From positions 186,001 to 250,000 of the forward strand of contig NZ_JAAGKO020000005.1 of the NCBI RefSeq assembly GCF_027947535.2: a stretch of 64,000 bases of DNA, given 5' to 3'. Both the position numbers and the translations under genes were made by a program. A model generated the notes under the pieces. That model was not told where the DNA came from, ran no database searches, and saw only the letters and a program-made list of their open reading frames with translations. Positions 53,044 through 61,974 of this stretch are shown piece after piece. Position 1 is the stretch's first letter. Every line of letters begins with the position of its first letter. The DNA comes from Streptantibioticus silvisoli (GTDB taxonomy: Bacteria > Actinomycetota > Actinomycetes > Streptomycetales > Streptomycetaceae).

Positions 53044-53694
53044 CTACGGCTTTACGATTCCCGCGTCGTGGGCGATCAGGCCGGCCTGGGTGCGGTTGTC
53101 GCACCCGAGCTTGTCCAGCGTCCGCGACACGTACCCCTTCACCGTGGCCTCCGACAGGTACAGGCGTGCCGCGATCCGCGCGTTGGACAGGCCCTCGCCG
53201 AGACCGGTGAGCACCTCGGTCTCCCGCTCGGTCAGCGAGGCGACCAGTTCGCGGGCGCGGTCGCGGGCCGAGATGCCGTCGGTGGACGCCGCGACCAGCC
53301 GGCGGGCGGCGGCCGGCGACAGCACGGTGTGCCCCTGGGCGGCCACCCGTACGAGGCCGATCAGCTCCTCCGGCGGTGTGGACTTGACCAGGAACCCCGC
53401 CGCGCCGGCCCGCAGCGCGCGCAGGACGTACTGGTCGGCGTCGAAGGTGGTCAGCACCACGACGGCCGGCGGATCGGGGAAGGCGTTGACCCGCTCGATC
53501 GCGGCGATCCCGTCCATCCCTGGCATCCGCAGGTCCATCAGCACCACGTCCGGCCGGCTGCGGGCGATCGCCTCGACAGCGGCCGCCCCGTCGTGCGCCT
53601 CGTCGACCACCTCGATGTCGTCGGCGGAGCCCAGGATCGTCCGCAGGAACACGCACACCATCGGCTCGTCGTCCACGACCACCACCCGGACCAC
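53044..53694 (-). CDS. NarL/LuxR-type response regulator
   Basis: Two-component response regulator of 216 residues. The receiver domain (1-120) has acidic DDE at 8-10, the phospho-acceptor Asp in VLMDLRMPGMDG near 54 and the lysine in FLVKSTPP near 104; the LuxR HTH (about 150-210) reads LTERETEVLTGLGEGLSNARIA. GTG at 53694 lies 3 bp after the histidine kinase stop, so the two form one operon. The likely target is the divergent ABC exporter. Confidence 0.95.
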   Translation of the reverse strand: MVRVVVVDDEPMVCVFLRTILGSADDIEVVDEAHDGAAAVEAIARSRPDVVLMDLRMPGMDGIAAIERVNAFPDPPAVVVLTTFDADQYVLRALRAGAAGFLVKSTPPEELIGLVRVAAQGHTVLSPAAARRLVAASTDGISARDRARELVASLTERETEVLTGLGEGLSNARIAARLYLSEATVKGYVSRTLDKLGCDNRTQAGLIAHDAGIVKP

Positions 53695-53697
53695 GGC

Positions 53698-54894
53698 TCA
53701 CCCCACCGGTTCGGCGGTCGGCACGTACGCCGGCAGCGTGGCCTCGACGCTGAACCCGCCGTCCGGCGCGGGCCCGGCGCTCAGCGTGCCGTGCACGACG
53801 TCGATGCGCTGCCGCAAGGTGGCCAGTCCCAGCCCGGAGCCGGTGCCGACCAGGGCGCTGCTGGGCGTGCCGGTCGCCGCGGTGTTGCGGACCGTGAGCC
53901 GTACCCGCGTCTCGTCGTAGGCGACCCGTACGGTCACCCGCGCCCCGGGAGCGTGCTTGCGCACGTTGGTCAGCGCCTCGCGCACCACCCGGTACGCGGT
54001 GCGCCCGACGAGCGGTGAGACGAGCGAGCGGTCACCCTCCTCGGTGAGGTCGACCGGGGTGCCCACCGCCGCCGACTCGGCGACCAGGGTGGCGAAGTCG
54101 GCCACCGACGGCATCTGGTCGCCCTCGGGCGCGGTGCGCAGGATGCCGACCAGGTCCCGCAGCTCGTCCAGCGCCTGGCAGCCGGCCGCCCGCAGGTCCT
54201 CGGCCGCCTTGCGGGTCGCCTCGTCGTTCGCCGTCATCCGCAGCGCCCCGGCCTGAAGCACCATCAGGCTCACCCGGTGGGTGACCACGTCGTGCATCTC
54301 GCCGGCCAGCCGGGCCCGTTCCTCGGCGCGGGCCCGCTCGGCCAGCAGGTGGCGCTCGCGCTCGGCCCGTTCCGCCCGTTCGGTCAGCGCCAGCACCAGC
54401 CGGTTGCGGGCGTCGAAGTACAGCGCCAGCAACGGTCCGACGGTGGTGCGCAGCAGGCCGACCATGATGATGGTGGACGACGGTTCCCAGGCCCGGACCA
54501 CGATGACGGTGAAGACGACGAGCGTGACGAACGCGGTGCGCCGGTTGCAGCGGTAGAAGATCGGCCCGTACGCGGCCAGCGCCGTGGCGAACGGCGCCCA
54601 GACGTTGCCGCTGTGCGCCGGGGTCAGCAGGTGCAGCGGCGAGATCAGCAGCGACACCGCCAGCGTGAAGCCGCCCAGGACGGCGACCACCGTCAGCGGC
54701 GCGTGCCGCCGGGCGGCCAGCGAGAGGCAGGCGGCGGCCTGCACGCCCAGCACGACCCAGGCGAGGGTGTCGGGGTGCGCCGGCCACCACGAGGTGCGCA
54801 TCAGCGTCATCCCGGTGTCGAACAGTGCGAAGAAGACCGCGATCGCCACATCAAGGGCGAGCCGGTGCCGGTGGTGCCACGGTCGGTCAGCCAT
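53698..54894 (-). CDS. NarL-system sensor histidine kinase (HisKA_3)
   Basis: Membrane sensor kinase of 398 residues with about five or six N-terminal helices (residues 15-165) and no large extracytoplasmic domain, a coiled segment ERERHLLAERARAEERARLA, the HisKA_3 phospho-His in EMHDVVTHRVSLMVLQA near 202, and the ATPase N-box REALTNVRKHAPGA near 310 with GSGLGLATLRQRI near 352. This intramembrane-sensing type usually detects drugs or membrane stress. ATG at 54894 has TAGCGT exactly 7 nt upstream, so the mRNA is probably leaderless. Confidence 0.93.
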   Translation of the reverse strand: MADRPWHHRHRLALDVAIAVFFALFDTGMTLMRTSWWPAHPDTLAWVVLGVQAAACLSLAARRHAPLTVVAVLGGFTLAVSLLISPLHLLTPAHSGNVWAPFATALAAYGPIFYRCNRRTAFVTLVVFTVIVVRAWEPSSTIIMVGLLRTTVGPLLALYFDARNRLVLALTERAERAERERHLLAERARAEERARLAGEMHDVVTHRVSLMVLQAGALRMTANDEATRKAAEDLRAAGCQALDELRDLVGILRTAPEGDQMPSVADFATLVAESAAVGTPVDLTEEGDRSLVSPLVGRTAYRVVREALTNVRKHAPGARVTVRVAYDETRVRLTVRNTAATGTPSSALVGTGSGLGLATLRQRIDVVHGTLSAGPAPDGGFSVEATLPAYVPTAEPVG

Positions 54895-54901
54895 GCCGCA
54901 C

Positions 54902-54907
54902 ACGCTA
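54902..54907 (-). promoter_or_regulatory. -10 element for leaderless histidine kinase gene
   Basis: TAGCGT on the minus strand with 7 nt to the ATG at 54894. The -35 region is not distinctive. Confidence 0.5.
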
Positions 54908-55061
54908 GGGCATCCCCGGGCCCATCAGGCCGGACGGCCGACGTCCGGCCCACCGCGACCCTACGAAAGTCGTACGCCGGGCCGGCCGGCGGGCCTTTCG
55001 TCGCTCCGGGACCCGACGGCCCGCTCTTCCGCCGCTGCCCGGACCGCGCGTGCAATGGGCC

Positions 55062-55368
55062 CATGAATCACCTCAGCGCGACCCCCGGACCGGGCCGCTC
55101 CGCGACCGCCCCCGGGACCCCGGCCCGTACCGGCGGAGTCCGGCCCCCCGAACCGCCCACCCCGTCCGCGCCGACCGCCCGGACCGCCTGCGGCACCGCG
55201 CGCCACGCCCGCCCGGCCGGTTCCACCGCCCGCGCCCGCGCCGCCCGTGCTCGCGCTGCCCGGCGCCGCATCGCCCGGCACCGCACCGGCACCGGCGTGA
55301 CCGCGCCCCGCGCGGTGGCCGGCCGGCGCCTCGGCGGGACGGCGCGGGCCACGGGCGGACGACGGTGA
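55062..55368 (+). CDS. Possible Arg/Ala/Pro-rich ORF coupled to the ABC exporter
   Basis: One hundred one codons from ATG 55062 to a TGA that overlaps the ABC ATPase GTG in a GTGA. The product would be basic and low-complexity (runs such as [19 protein letters not shown]), without a recognised domain. TGCAAT lies 6 nt before the ATG. The coupled stop supports translation; the composition argues for chance in a GC-rich leader. Undecided. Confidence 0.35.
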
Positions 55369-56339
55369 GCGGGGAGCCCGCGGTCGTCGTGGCGGACCTG
55401 CGCAAGAGCTACGGCCCGGTGCGGGCGGTGCGCGGGGTCGGCTTCCGGGTCGCGCGCGGCGAGATCTTCGCGCTGCTCGGGCCGAACGGCGCCGGAAAAT
55501 CCACCACCCTGGAGATCCTGGAGGGGTTCCGGGCACGGGACGCCGGCCGGGCCGAGGTGCTCGGCCTCGACCCCGGTGACCGGGGCGCCGCCCGTGAACT
55601 GCGCGAACGCATCGGCCTGGTGCTCCAGGACATCGCCGTGGAGCCGTACCTGACGGTCCGCGAGACGGTCACCCGGGACGCCGGCTACTACCGGGCGCCG
55701 CGCGACGTCGACGAGGTGATCGGCCTGGTCGGCCTGACCGGTCAGGAACGCCGGAAGGTGCGGACGCTGTCCGGCGGCCAGAAGCGGCGGCTGGACCTGG
55801 CGCTGGGCGTGGTCGGCGACCCGGAGCTGCTCTTCCTCGACGAGCCGACGACCGGGTTCGACCCGAACGCGCGCCGCGGCGCCTGGCGGCTGGTGCGCGA
55901 GCTGCGCGACACCGGCACCACGGTGCTGCTCACCACGCACTCCATGCAGGAGGCCCAGGCGCTGGCCGACCGGGTGGCCGTGCTGGCCGGCGGCCGGATC
56001 GTGGCCGAGGGCACCCCGGACGACCTGGGCGGCCGCGACACCGCCGGCGCCCGGATCCGCTTCGCCCTGCCGCCCGGGTGCGCCGCCGCCGACCTGCCGG
56101 TCGCCGCCGAGGTGCGCGGCGCCCAGGTCACCGTACGGACCGCCGAACCCACCGGCACGCTGCACCGGCTCACCGGCTGGGCCCTGCAACGCGGCACCGC
56201 CCTCGTCGGCCTCACCGTGGAGCGGCCCACCCTGGAGGACGTCTACCTGGACCTGACCGGCCCCGACACCGCGCACGACACCCCGCGCGGGACCCCACCC
56301 GACACCGCGCACGAGACCGCCGAAGGAGGCGCCCGATGA
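55365..56339 (+). CDS. ABC exporter ATPase (DrrA type)
   Basis: Cytosolic ATPase of 324 residues that drives an ABC-2 permease. It has Walker A LLGPNGAGKSTTLEILEGF near residue 39, signature LSGGQKRRLDLALG near 132, Walker B LLFLDEPTTGFDP near 153 and H-loop LLTTHSMQEA near 184, then a DrrA-type C-terminal domain ending with a Pro/Thr/His-rich tail. GTG at 55365 is the best start because the homologous domain begins at once. The stop overlaps the permease ATG (ATGA). Divergent from a two-component system that probably induces it; drug efflux is inferred. Confidence 0.93.
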   Translation: MSGEPAVVVADLRKSYGPVRAVRGVGFRVARGEIFALLGPNGAGKSTTLEILEGFRARDAGRAEVLGLDPGDRGAARELRERIGLVLQDIAVEPYLTVRETVTRDAGYYRAPRDVDEVIGLVGLTGQERRKVRTLSGGQKRRLDLALGVVGDPELLFLDEPTTGFDPNARRGAWRLVRELRDTGTTVLLTTHSMQEAQALADRVAVLAGGRIVAEGTPDDLGGRDTAGARIRFALPPGCAAADLPVAAEVRGAQVTVRTAEPTGTLHRLTGWALQRGTALVGLTVERPTLEDVYLDLTGPDTAHDTPRGTPPDTAHETAEGGAR

Positions 56340-57127
56340 ACCCCGTGACCCGCCGGCCACCGCGCCGCCGCGACCTGGCGATGCTGTGGCACCAGGTCCG
56401 CTACGAGCAGTTGACCTTCTGGCGCAATCCGCAGAGCGCGTTCTTCACCTTCGTCTTCCCGGTCGTGGTCATCGCGATCTTCGGCGTGATGTTCCACGGC
56501 GGAACGCCCAGCCCGTACTTCTACGGGCTGTCGGCGCTGGGCTACTACGTGGCCACCATCGCCGCGGTGTCCGTCCTGGGCGCCTGCTACAGCCAGTTGG
56601 CGATCGTCGTGGCGTCGCGGCGGCAGAACGGCATCCTCAAGCGGGTGCGGGCGACACCGCTGCCGTCCTGGATCTACTTCCTGGGACTGCTGGCGCACTG
56701 CGTCATGGTCGGCGTCGTGGACGTGCTGCTCATCCTCGGCGTGGGCCGGCTGTTCGGCGTGCCGTTCCCCGGCGTCGCGCGCTGGCCCGCGATCGCGGTG
56801 ACCCTCGTGCTGGGGGCGACCGCCTTCTGCGCCCTGGGCGTGGCCGTGGCGTCGCTGATCCGCAACGCGGAGGCCGCGCCGGCCGTCGTGCAGTTCGTCC
56901 TGTTCCCGCTGGTCTTCCTGTCCGGCACCTACCTGCCGATCCACTCCGGCGCGGTCGTCACGGTCGCCGGCGCGCTGCCGGTCCGGCCGTTCAACGAGGC
57001 GCTGCTCGGCGCCCTGACCCGCTCCGGCGGATTCGCGTGGCACGACCTGGCGGTGCTGGCCGCCTGGGGTGCCGCGGGCGCGGTCGTGGCGGTCCGCCGC
57101 TTCCGCTGGGACCCCCGCCCGGAGTGA
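56336..57127 (+). CDS. ABC-2 type permease
   Basis: Membrane partner of the preceding ATPase, 263 residues with six predicted helices. The N-terminal amphipathic EQLTFWRNPQSAFFTFVFPVVVIAIFG near residue 24 and the conserved RRQNGILKRVRATPLPSWIY near 103 are typical of ABC-2 exporters, as are VFLSGTYLPI and LPVRPFNEALLGAL near the end. GAAGGAGG lies 7 nt before the ATG. Confidence 0.93.
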   Translation: MNPVTRRPPRRRDLAMLWHQVRYEQLTFWRNPQSAFFTFVFPVVVIAIFGVMFHGGTPSPYFYGLSALGYYVATIAAVSVLGACYSQLAIVVASRRQNGILKRVRATPLPSWIYFLGLLAHCVMVGVVDVLLILGVGRLFGVPFPGVARWPAIAVTLVLGATAFCALGVAVASLIRNAEAAPAVVQFVLFPLVFLSGTYLPIHSGAVVTVAGALPVRPFNEALLGALTRSGGFAWHDLAVLAAWGAAGAVVAVRRFRWDPRPE

Positions 57128-57258
57128 GCGGCGGCCCGACGGCCGGCGACCGGCCCGCCCGGCGACCGACCACCGGCAACCGGCGACCGGTCACCGGTGC
57201 ACAGGCGCCCGCGTCCGCGTCCCGCCGTGCTTCGCAGGACCCCGCGTCCCGCTGCGCG

Positions 57259-58179
57259 TCAGGGGAGGAGGACGATCTTGCCGCGGGTGTGGCGCTGTTC
57301 GAGTTCGGCGTAGGCGTCGCGGACCCGGTCGAGGGGGTAGGTGGCGGCGATCGGGATCTCGATGTCGCCGGAGGCCGCCAGCGCGGCCATCTCGGCCAGC
57401 ACGCCGGTGTCGCTGGCGTCCACGCTGCCCTCGGCCCTGGTGCCCAGCTCGGCCGCCTCCGCGAACGAGATGATCGTCTCGATCCGGTCGCGCGGCACCC
57501 CGAGGTCGACCGCCAGCCGCAGGTACTGCGGGCCGAACAGGTCGATGAACGCGTCGATGCCCTGCGGCGCGGCGGCCTTGAGGCGTTCGGCGAGACCGTC
57601 GCCGTAGGCCACCGGGACGGCGCCGTGCTCGGCGAGCCAGCCGTGGTTGGACGGCGAGGCGATGCCGACGACCGTCACGCCCCGGGTCCGCAGCAACTGC
57701 GTGACGACGCTGCCCACCCCGCCGGCCGCCGCCGACACCACGACGGTGTCGCCCTTGCCCGCACCCACCGCCCGCACCGCCGCGTAGGCCGTGCAGCCGA
57801 CGACGTACAGGCTGCCGGCCACCTCCCAGCCGAGCCCCGGCGGCTTGGCGATGAGCTGGGAGACCGGGACGGCGGCGTACTCGGCCTGGCTGGAACGCCG
57901 CACGGACCAGCCGAGCACCTCGTCGCCGGCCGCGAACCGCGTGACCCCGTCGCCGACCGCGCTCACCACCCCGGCCAGGTCGCTGCCCTGCCCGGAGGGG
58001 AAGGTGGCCGGGAACATCTCGCGCATCGCGCCCTGCCGGACGGCCGCCTCACCCGGGTTGATCCCCGCCGCCTCGACCCGCACCACGACCTCGCCGGCGG
58101 CCGGCCGCGGCACCTCCACGTCCTCGACGTACAGCACGTCGCGGTCGCCGTACTCGTCGAACCGCACCGCTCGGGCCAC
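57259..58179 (-). CDS. Zinc-independent quinone oxidoreductase-like MDR protein
   Basis: Medium-chain dehydrogenase/reductase of 306 residues. It has the GroES-like domain with VRVEAAGINPGEAAVRQG near residue 35 and SGQGSDLAGVVSAVGDGV near 62, and the Rossmann motif VVVSAAAGGVGSVVTQLL near 140. The cysteine/histidine zinc ligands are absent, so it belongs to the NADPH:quinone reductase group. GTG at 58179 follows GAGGAGAG. It stands alone beside the XRE regulator on the same strand. Confidence 0.92.
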   Translation of the reverse strand: MARAVRFDEYGDRDVLYVEDVEVPRPAAGEVVVRVEAAGINPGEAAVRQGAMREMFPATFPSGQGSDLAGVVSAVGDGVTRFAAGDEVLGWSVRRSSQAEYAAVPVSQLIAKPPGLGWEVAGSLYVVGCTAYAAVRAVGAGKGDTVVVSAAAGGVGSVVTQLLRTRGVTVVGIASPSNHGWLAEHGAVPVAYGDGLAERLKAAAPQGIDAFIDLFGPQYLRLAVDLGVPRDRIETIISFAEAAELGTRAEGSVDASDTGVLAEMAALAASGDIEIPIAATYPLDRVRDAYAELEQRHTRGKIVLLP

Positions 58180-58359
58180 GGGACTCTCCTCACGCAGGCA
58201 TTCAGCAGACGGACCTTCGGTATGACTACGTGATCGTATGAACGCCCGGCGGGATGCGCGCCGGTCCCACTCCGGTACGTCCCCCGGTCGGGCGACCGCC
58301 GCGGGCACCGGCGCACCGACCCCGTGGCCGGCGGCGCGGCCCCCGGCGCGGCCGGTGCG

Positions 58360-59163
58360 TCAGCAGGCGGCGCGCAGCCGGCGCAGCGCCCGGGCGGCGG
58401 GCGAACCGGGGTCGGCGGTGATGAAGACGACCTGCTGGTCGTCGTCGGGGACGGTGAGCACGTCGCAGTTCAGCCGCAGCGGGCCGGCCTCGGGGTGGGT
58501 CAGCGTCTTCGTGCGGTGGCCGGGGGCGTGCACCGGGTCGGCGTCCCAGAGCGCGACGAACTCCTCGCTGCCGGCCCGCAGTTGGGCCAGCAGGCCGGCG
58601 AGCCGCGCGTCGTGGGGGTAGCGGACCGCCGCGCCGCGCAGCCGGGCCACCACGATGCGGGCGTACTCCTCGGAGCCGGAGGTCCTACGGGGCTCCCCGG
58701 TGTGCAGGAAGTACCGGCGGGCCATGTTCGGCTCGGTGTCGACGTCGCCCAGCAGGGCCTCCGCGAGCGGATTCCAGCCGATCACGTCGTAGCAGGCGTT
58801 GGTGACGATCGCCCCGGCCTCCGGCATCCGGCGCAGCAGGTCGGCGACGTAGGGGCGGACCTGGCGTGCCGGGCCGGCCGGCGGGGTCGGGCTGGCGCCG
58901 GCCAGCCGGAACAGGTGGGTCCGCTCGGCGGCGGTCAGCCGGAGCGCGCCGGCGAGGGCGTCGAGGACGCGCGGCGACGGGCGCGGACCCCTGGCCTGTT
59001 CCAGCCGCGCGTAGTAGTCGACGGACATGGTGGCCAGGCCGGCGACCTCCTCGCGGCGCAGGCCGGGGGTGCGGCGGCGCGGTTCGGCGGGCAGCCCCAG
59101 GTCGCGGGGGCGCAGGCGCTCGCGCCGGTCACGCAGGAAACGGGCCAGCTCCGGCCTCGCCAT
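58360..59163 (-). CDS. XRE-family regulator with MmyB-like ligand domain
   Basis: Regulator of 267 residues with an N-terminal HTH (RRRTPGLRREEVAGLATMSVD then YYARLEQARG, residues 30-60) and a C-terminal MmyB-like ligand domain (about 95-260). ATG at 59163 follows GGAAGGAG. It is divergent from the SDR gene at 59282, which it probably represses. It is a paralogue of the regulator at 5296-6201, making two copies of the same regulator/SDR theme in this window. Confidence 0.93.
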   Translation of the reverse strand: MARPELARFLRDRRERLRPRDLGLPAEPRRRTPGLRREEVAGLATMSVDYYARLEQARGPRPSPRVLDALAGALRLTAAERTHLFRLAGASPTPPAGPARQVRPYVADLLRRMPEAGAIVTNACYDVIGWNPLAEALLGDVDTEPNMARRYFLHTGEPRRTSGSEEYARIVVARLRGAAVRYPHDARLAGLLAQLRAGSEEFVALWDADPVHAPGHRTKTLTHPEAGPLRLNCDVLTVPDDDQQVVFITADPGSPAARALRRLRAAC

Positions 59164-59234
59164 GTGACTCCTTCCGGGTGCCAGGGATCGGTTGTGCCTG
59201 GATGGTTCGATCCGGCTGCGGCATCGTCGGCGGT

Positions 59235-59285
59235 ATGAACGGTGGGACGAACACCGAGACGAACACTGAGGTGACAGCGGTATGA
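59235..59285 (+). CDS. Possible 16-codon leader ORF
   Basis: ATG-initiated ORF encoding MNGGTNTETNTEVTAV, whose stop overlaps the SDR start as ATGA. It lies between the divergent XRE and SDR genes and carries the SDR's GAGGTG SD inside it. It could couple or attenuate SDR translation, or arise from the local GAACACCGAGACGAACAC duplication. It has no own SD. Confidence 0.25.
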   Translation: MNGGTNTETNTEVTAV

Positions 59286-60031
59286 ACAGCGACATGAACG
59301 ATGGTCCGAACAGTGATGTCAACGATGGCACAGCACTGGTCACCGGTGCCAACAAGGGCATCGGCAAGGAGATCGCGCGGCAGCTGGCCGACGCCGGTCT
59401 CACGGTGTACGTCGGCTCGCGCGACGCGGAACGGGGACGGCGCGCCGTCGAGGAGATCGGCGGCGGCGCCCGGCTGCTCGTCCTCGACGTGACCGACGGG
59501 CGGAGCGTCGACGCGGCGGCCCGGCAGGTCGGGGAGCTGGACATCCTGGTCAACAACGCCGGCGTCATGGTCGGCGGCGGTACGGCGCCCGAGTCGGACA
59601 TCGACAGCTTCCGCGCGACGTACGAGACGAACGTCTTCGGCGTCCTCGCGGTCACCAACGCCTTCCTGCCCGCACTGCGCCGGTCCGCGCGGCCCCGGAT
59701 CGTGAACATCTCCAGCGGAACGGGATCGCTGACGTGGAGCACCGGCCCGGACGCGCAGTTCCCCACGGTGGGCTCCGGCGCCGCCTACCGGTCGTCGAAG
59801 GCGGCGCTGAACGCGCTGACCGTCTTCTACGCGCACGCGCTGGCCGGCGACGGGTTCAAGGTCAACGCGCTCGCGCCCGGCCTGCGGGCGACCGACCTCA
59901 ACGCCTGCGCCGCCGCCAGCGACGGTGATCCGGCCGAGGCCGCGGCGGGAGCCGTCCGGCTGGCCCTGCTGCCCGACGACGGCCCCACCGGCGGGTTCCA
60001 CTCCTGGGACGGCACCCCGGCCCCCTGGTGA
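59282..60031 (+). CDS. SDR family oxidoreductase
   Basis: NAD(P)-dependent oxidoreductase of 249 residues: ALVTGANKGIGKEIAR near residue 18, NNAGVMVGGGT near 92, NISSGTGSLT with the active-site Ser near 143 and YRSSKAALNALTVFYAHAL with Tyr-Lys near 165. The first 15 residues are Asn/Asp-rich and repeat-derived. ATG at 59282 has GAGGTG about 8 nt upstream. It is divergent from its presumed XRE/MmyB repressor. The substrate is unknown. Confidence 0.92.
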   Translation: MNSDMNDGPNSDVNDGTALVTGANKGIGKEIARQLADAGLTVYVGSRDAERGRRAVEEIGGGARLLVLDVTDGRSVDAAARQVGELDILVNNAGVMVGGGTAPESDIDSFRATYETNVFGVLAVTNAFLPALRRSARPRIVNISSGTGSLTWSTGPDAQFPTVGSGAAYRSSKAALNALTVFYAHALAGDGFKVNALAPGLRATDLNACAAASDGDPAEAAAGAVRLALLPDDGPTGGFHSWDGTPAPW

Positions 60032-60278
60032 ACCGGCCCCCGCCCGGCCCGCCGGTCACCGGTGGCGTTGCCATACGTCGCACGCCGCGTGCGTCGGAGC
60101 GCGTCGGCCGGCGGCGGTGACCCGGGGGCGTCGGGCCGGGCGGCAGGCGGGTGTGTCGGGCATCCGCCGTGCGGACGGTCCGCCCGGAGGTGTGGCCTGG
60201 CGGGCCTGCGGCGGCCACCGCGTCGGCCGGGCCCGATCCCGCGGTGCGTGGCCCGTCCGCCGTGCCGCCGTCGACCGC

Positions 60279-61766
60279 TCACCCGGCCGGCGGCACCGGT
60301 TCCGGCAGCACCGGCTCGCGCGGGTCGCCGTCGTCGAGGCCGTTCCCGGACGCGGCGTCGGCCGGGGCGGGGGCGGGGCGCAGGACGAGGGCGGCGGCCA
60401 CCCCGGCCAGCAGCCACGCGGCGGCGACGTAGGGGAAGCTGTCGTACGGGGGCCGGGGCGCCGGGTGGACGTTGGCGTACAGCACGTAGCCGATGAACAG
60501 CAACCCGGCGACGGGGATGGGCAGTTCGGCCGGCCGGGCGCGGCGCGGACCGGACAGGAAGAGGTACTTCACGGCGCCGACCAGCGTGAAGGCGTAGGCG
60601 AGCAGGAGCACCAGGGAGCCGATGGTGGCGCTCCAGAAGAAGATGTCGGTGGCGCTGGGGGTGGCGAACACGCGGGCGCCGGCCAGGCCGACGGCGACCG
60701 CGGCCAGCACGGTGGCCAGCGCCCGGGCCGGCACGCCGTCGGGACCGCGGACGTCGCCCAGCCGCGGGGAGATGAATCCGTCGCGTCCCATGGCGAACAG
60801 CAGCCGGGAGGCGCTGACGGCGCAGGCCAGCGCCGAGCCGAAGGCGCCCACCGCGGCGCACGCGGTGACCAGGTGGCCGACGCCCGGTGAGATGTACGCG
60901 CCGGCCAGGTCCCCGACCAGGGAGGACGAGTGCGTGAAGCGTGCGAGGCCGGCCGCGTCGGTGCCGTAGCCCAGGGTCTCGGCGGTGGTGACGAAGACGA
61001 AGAAGCCGCCTGCCAGCAGCACGGTCCCGGTCAGGGCGCGCGGGATCGCCCGTTCGGGGTCGCGGGTCTCCTCGCCCAGCGTCGACGCCGCCTCGAAACC
61101 GGCGAAGGACAGGAAGCCGAACGTCACGGCGGAGAACAGTGCGGGGGCCGCCGCGTGCGGTGAGGCCAGGGCGGACAGCGCCAGCCGCTGGTGGCCCGGT
61201 GCGCCGCCGGTAGCGACCTTGACGAGGACGACGGCGGCGACCGCGGTGAACAGCCCCATCGTGGCGAACTCCAGGGCCAGCAGGGCCCGGGTGGCCGCCC
61301 GTGCCGGGCGCGACGCCAGCCGGCTGATCCCGGCGAACGCCACCGTCGCGGGCACCAGCCAGTTGACGCCGGGCCACACCCCGGTCCCGCGCAGGAAGTC
61401 GCTGAGGAACACCGCTGACCCGGCGGTCGTGGTGACCGCGAAGGCCAGGTAGGTGCCCAGCAGCAGCCAGCCCGCCACGAAGCCGGCGCGGCGGCCGAAG
61501 ACCGCGCCGATCCACCCGTACAGCGACCCGGCGTGCGACATGTGCTGCGACATGCGGATGAAGCCGTGCGCCACCAGCAGCACGCCCACGGTCGACAGCA
61601 GGAACACCAGCGGCACCCCGGCGCCCACCCGGGCGGCCGGCTCCTGCGGGTTGAGGTTGGAGGCCATGCTCGGGCCGAGCAGCGCCACCGACAGGCCCAC
61701 CGCGCCCCAGGTCGACAGATTGCGCCGCAGGCGGTGGCCCGCCTCGGCCGGCTCGGGCTTGCTCAT
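60279..61766 (-). CDS. APC superfamily amino-acid/polyamine permease
   Basis: Cytoplasmic-membrane transporter of 495 residues with about twelve helices. The first helix region reads STWGAVGLSVALLGPSMASN; the family motif FAGFEAASTLGEETRDPERAIPRAL near residue 220 and RLLFAMGRDGFISPRLG near 330 are diagnostic of APC permeases. The C-terminal tail is acidic and Pro-rich. ATG at 61766 follows GAAGGAG by 4 nt. Its location beside the NRPS could mean supply of a precursor amino acid, but nothing proves a link. Confidence 0.92.
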   Translation of the reverse strand: MSKPEPAEAGHRLRRNLSTWGAVGLSVALLGPSMASNLNPQEPAARVGAGVPLVFLLSTVGVLLVAHGFIRMSQHMSHAGSLYGWIGAVFGRRAGFVAGWLLLGTYLAFAVTTTAGSAVFLSDFLRGTGVWPGVNWLVPATVAFAGISRLASRPARAATRALLALEFATMGLFTAVAAVVLVKVATGGAPGHQRLALSALASPHAAAPALFSAVTFGFLSFAGFEAASTLGEETRDPERAIPRALTGTVLLAGGFFVFVTTAETLGYGTDAAGLARFTHSSSLVGDLAGAYISPGVGHLVTACAAVGAFGSALACAVSASRLLFAMGRDGFISPRLGDVRGPDGVPARALATVLAAVAVGLAGARVFATPSATDIFFWSATIGSLVLLLAYAFTLVGAVKYLFLSGPRRARPAELPIPVAGLLFIGYVLYANVHPAPRPPYDSFPYVAAAWLLAGVAAALVLRPAPAPADAASGNGLDDGDPREPVLPEPVPPAG

Positions 61767-61974
61767 ACGGCTCCTTCTCCCGGCCGCTCCCGGACGCCCG
61801 CGGCGGCACTTCCCGGCCGCTCCCGGCGGTCACGCCCCCGCCGCCGACCGCCGGTCAGCGAACGCCGACCGCCGCGTGGCCTCGCCCCGACCGCCCGCGG
61901 CCCGCCGTCGGACGGCCTTCCGCACGGCACGGCCCGCCGACCATAGCGGGAATTTAGCGCTTATCCGACAGGGC
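61767..61974. other. Intergenic stretch upstream of the permease
   Basis: The part next to the repeat array (around 61940-61970) contains a short AT-rich patch and may hold the permease promoter. No gene is seen up to the NRPS 3' end at 62158. Confidence 0.4.
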
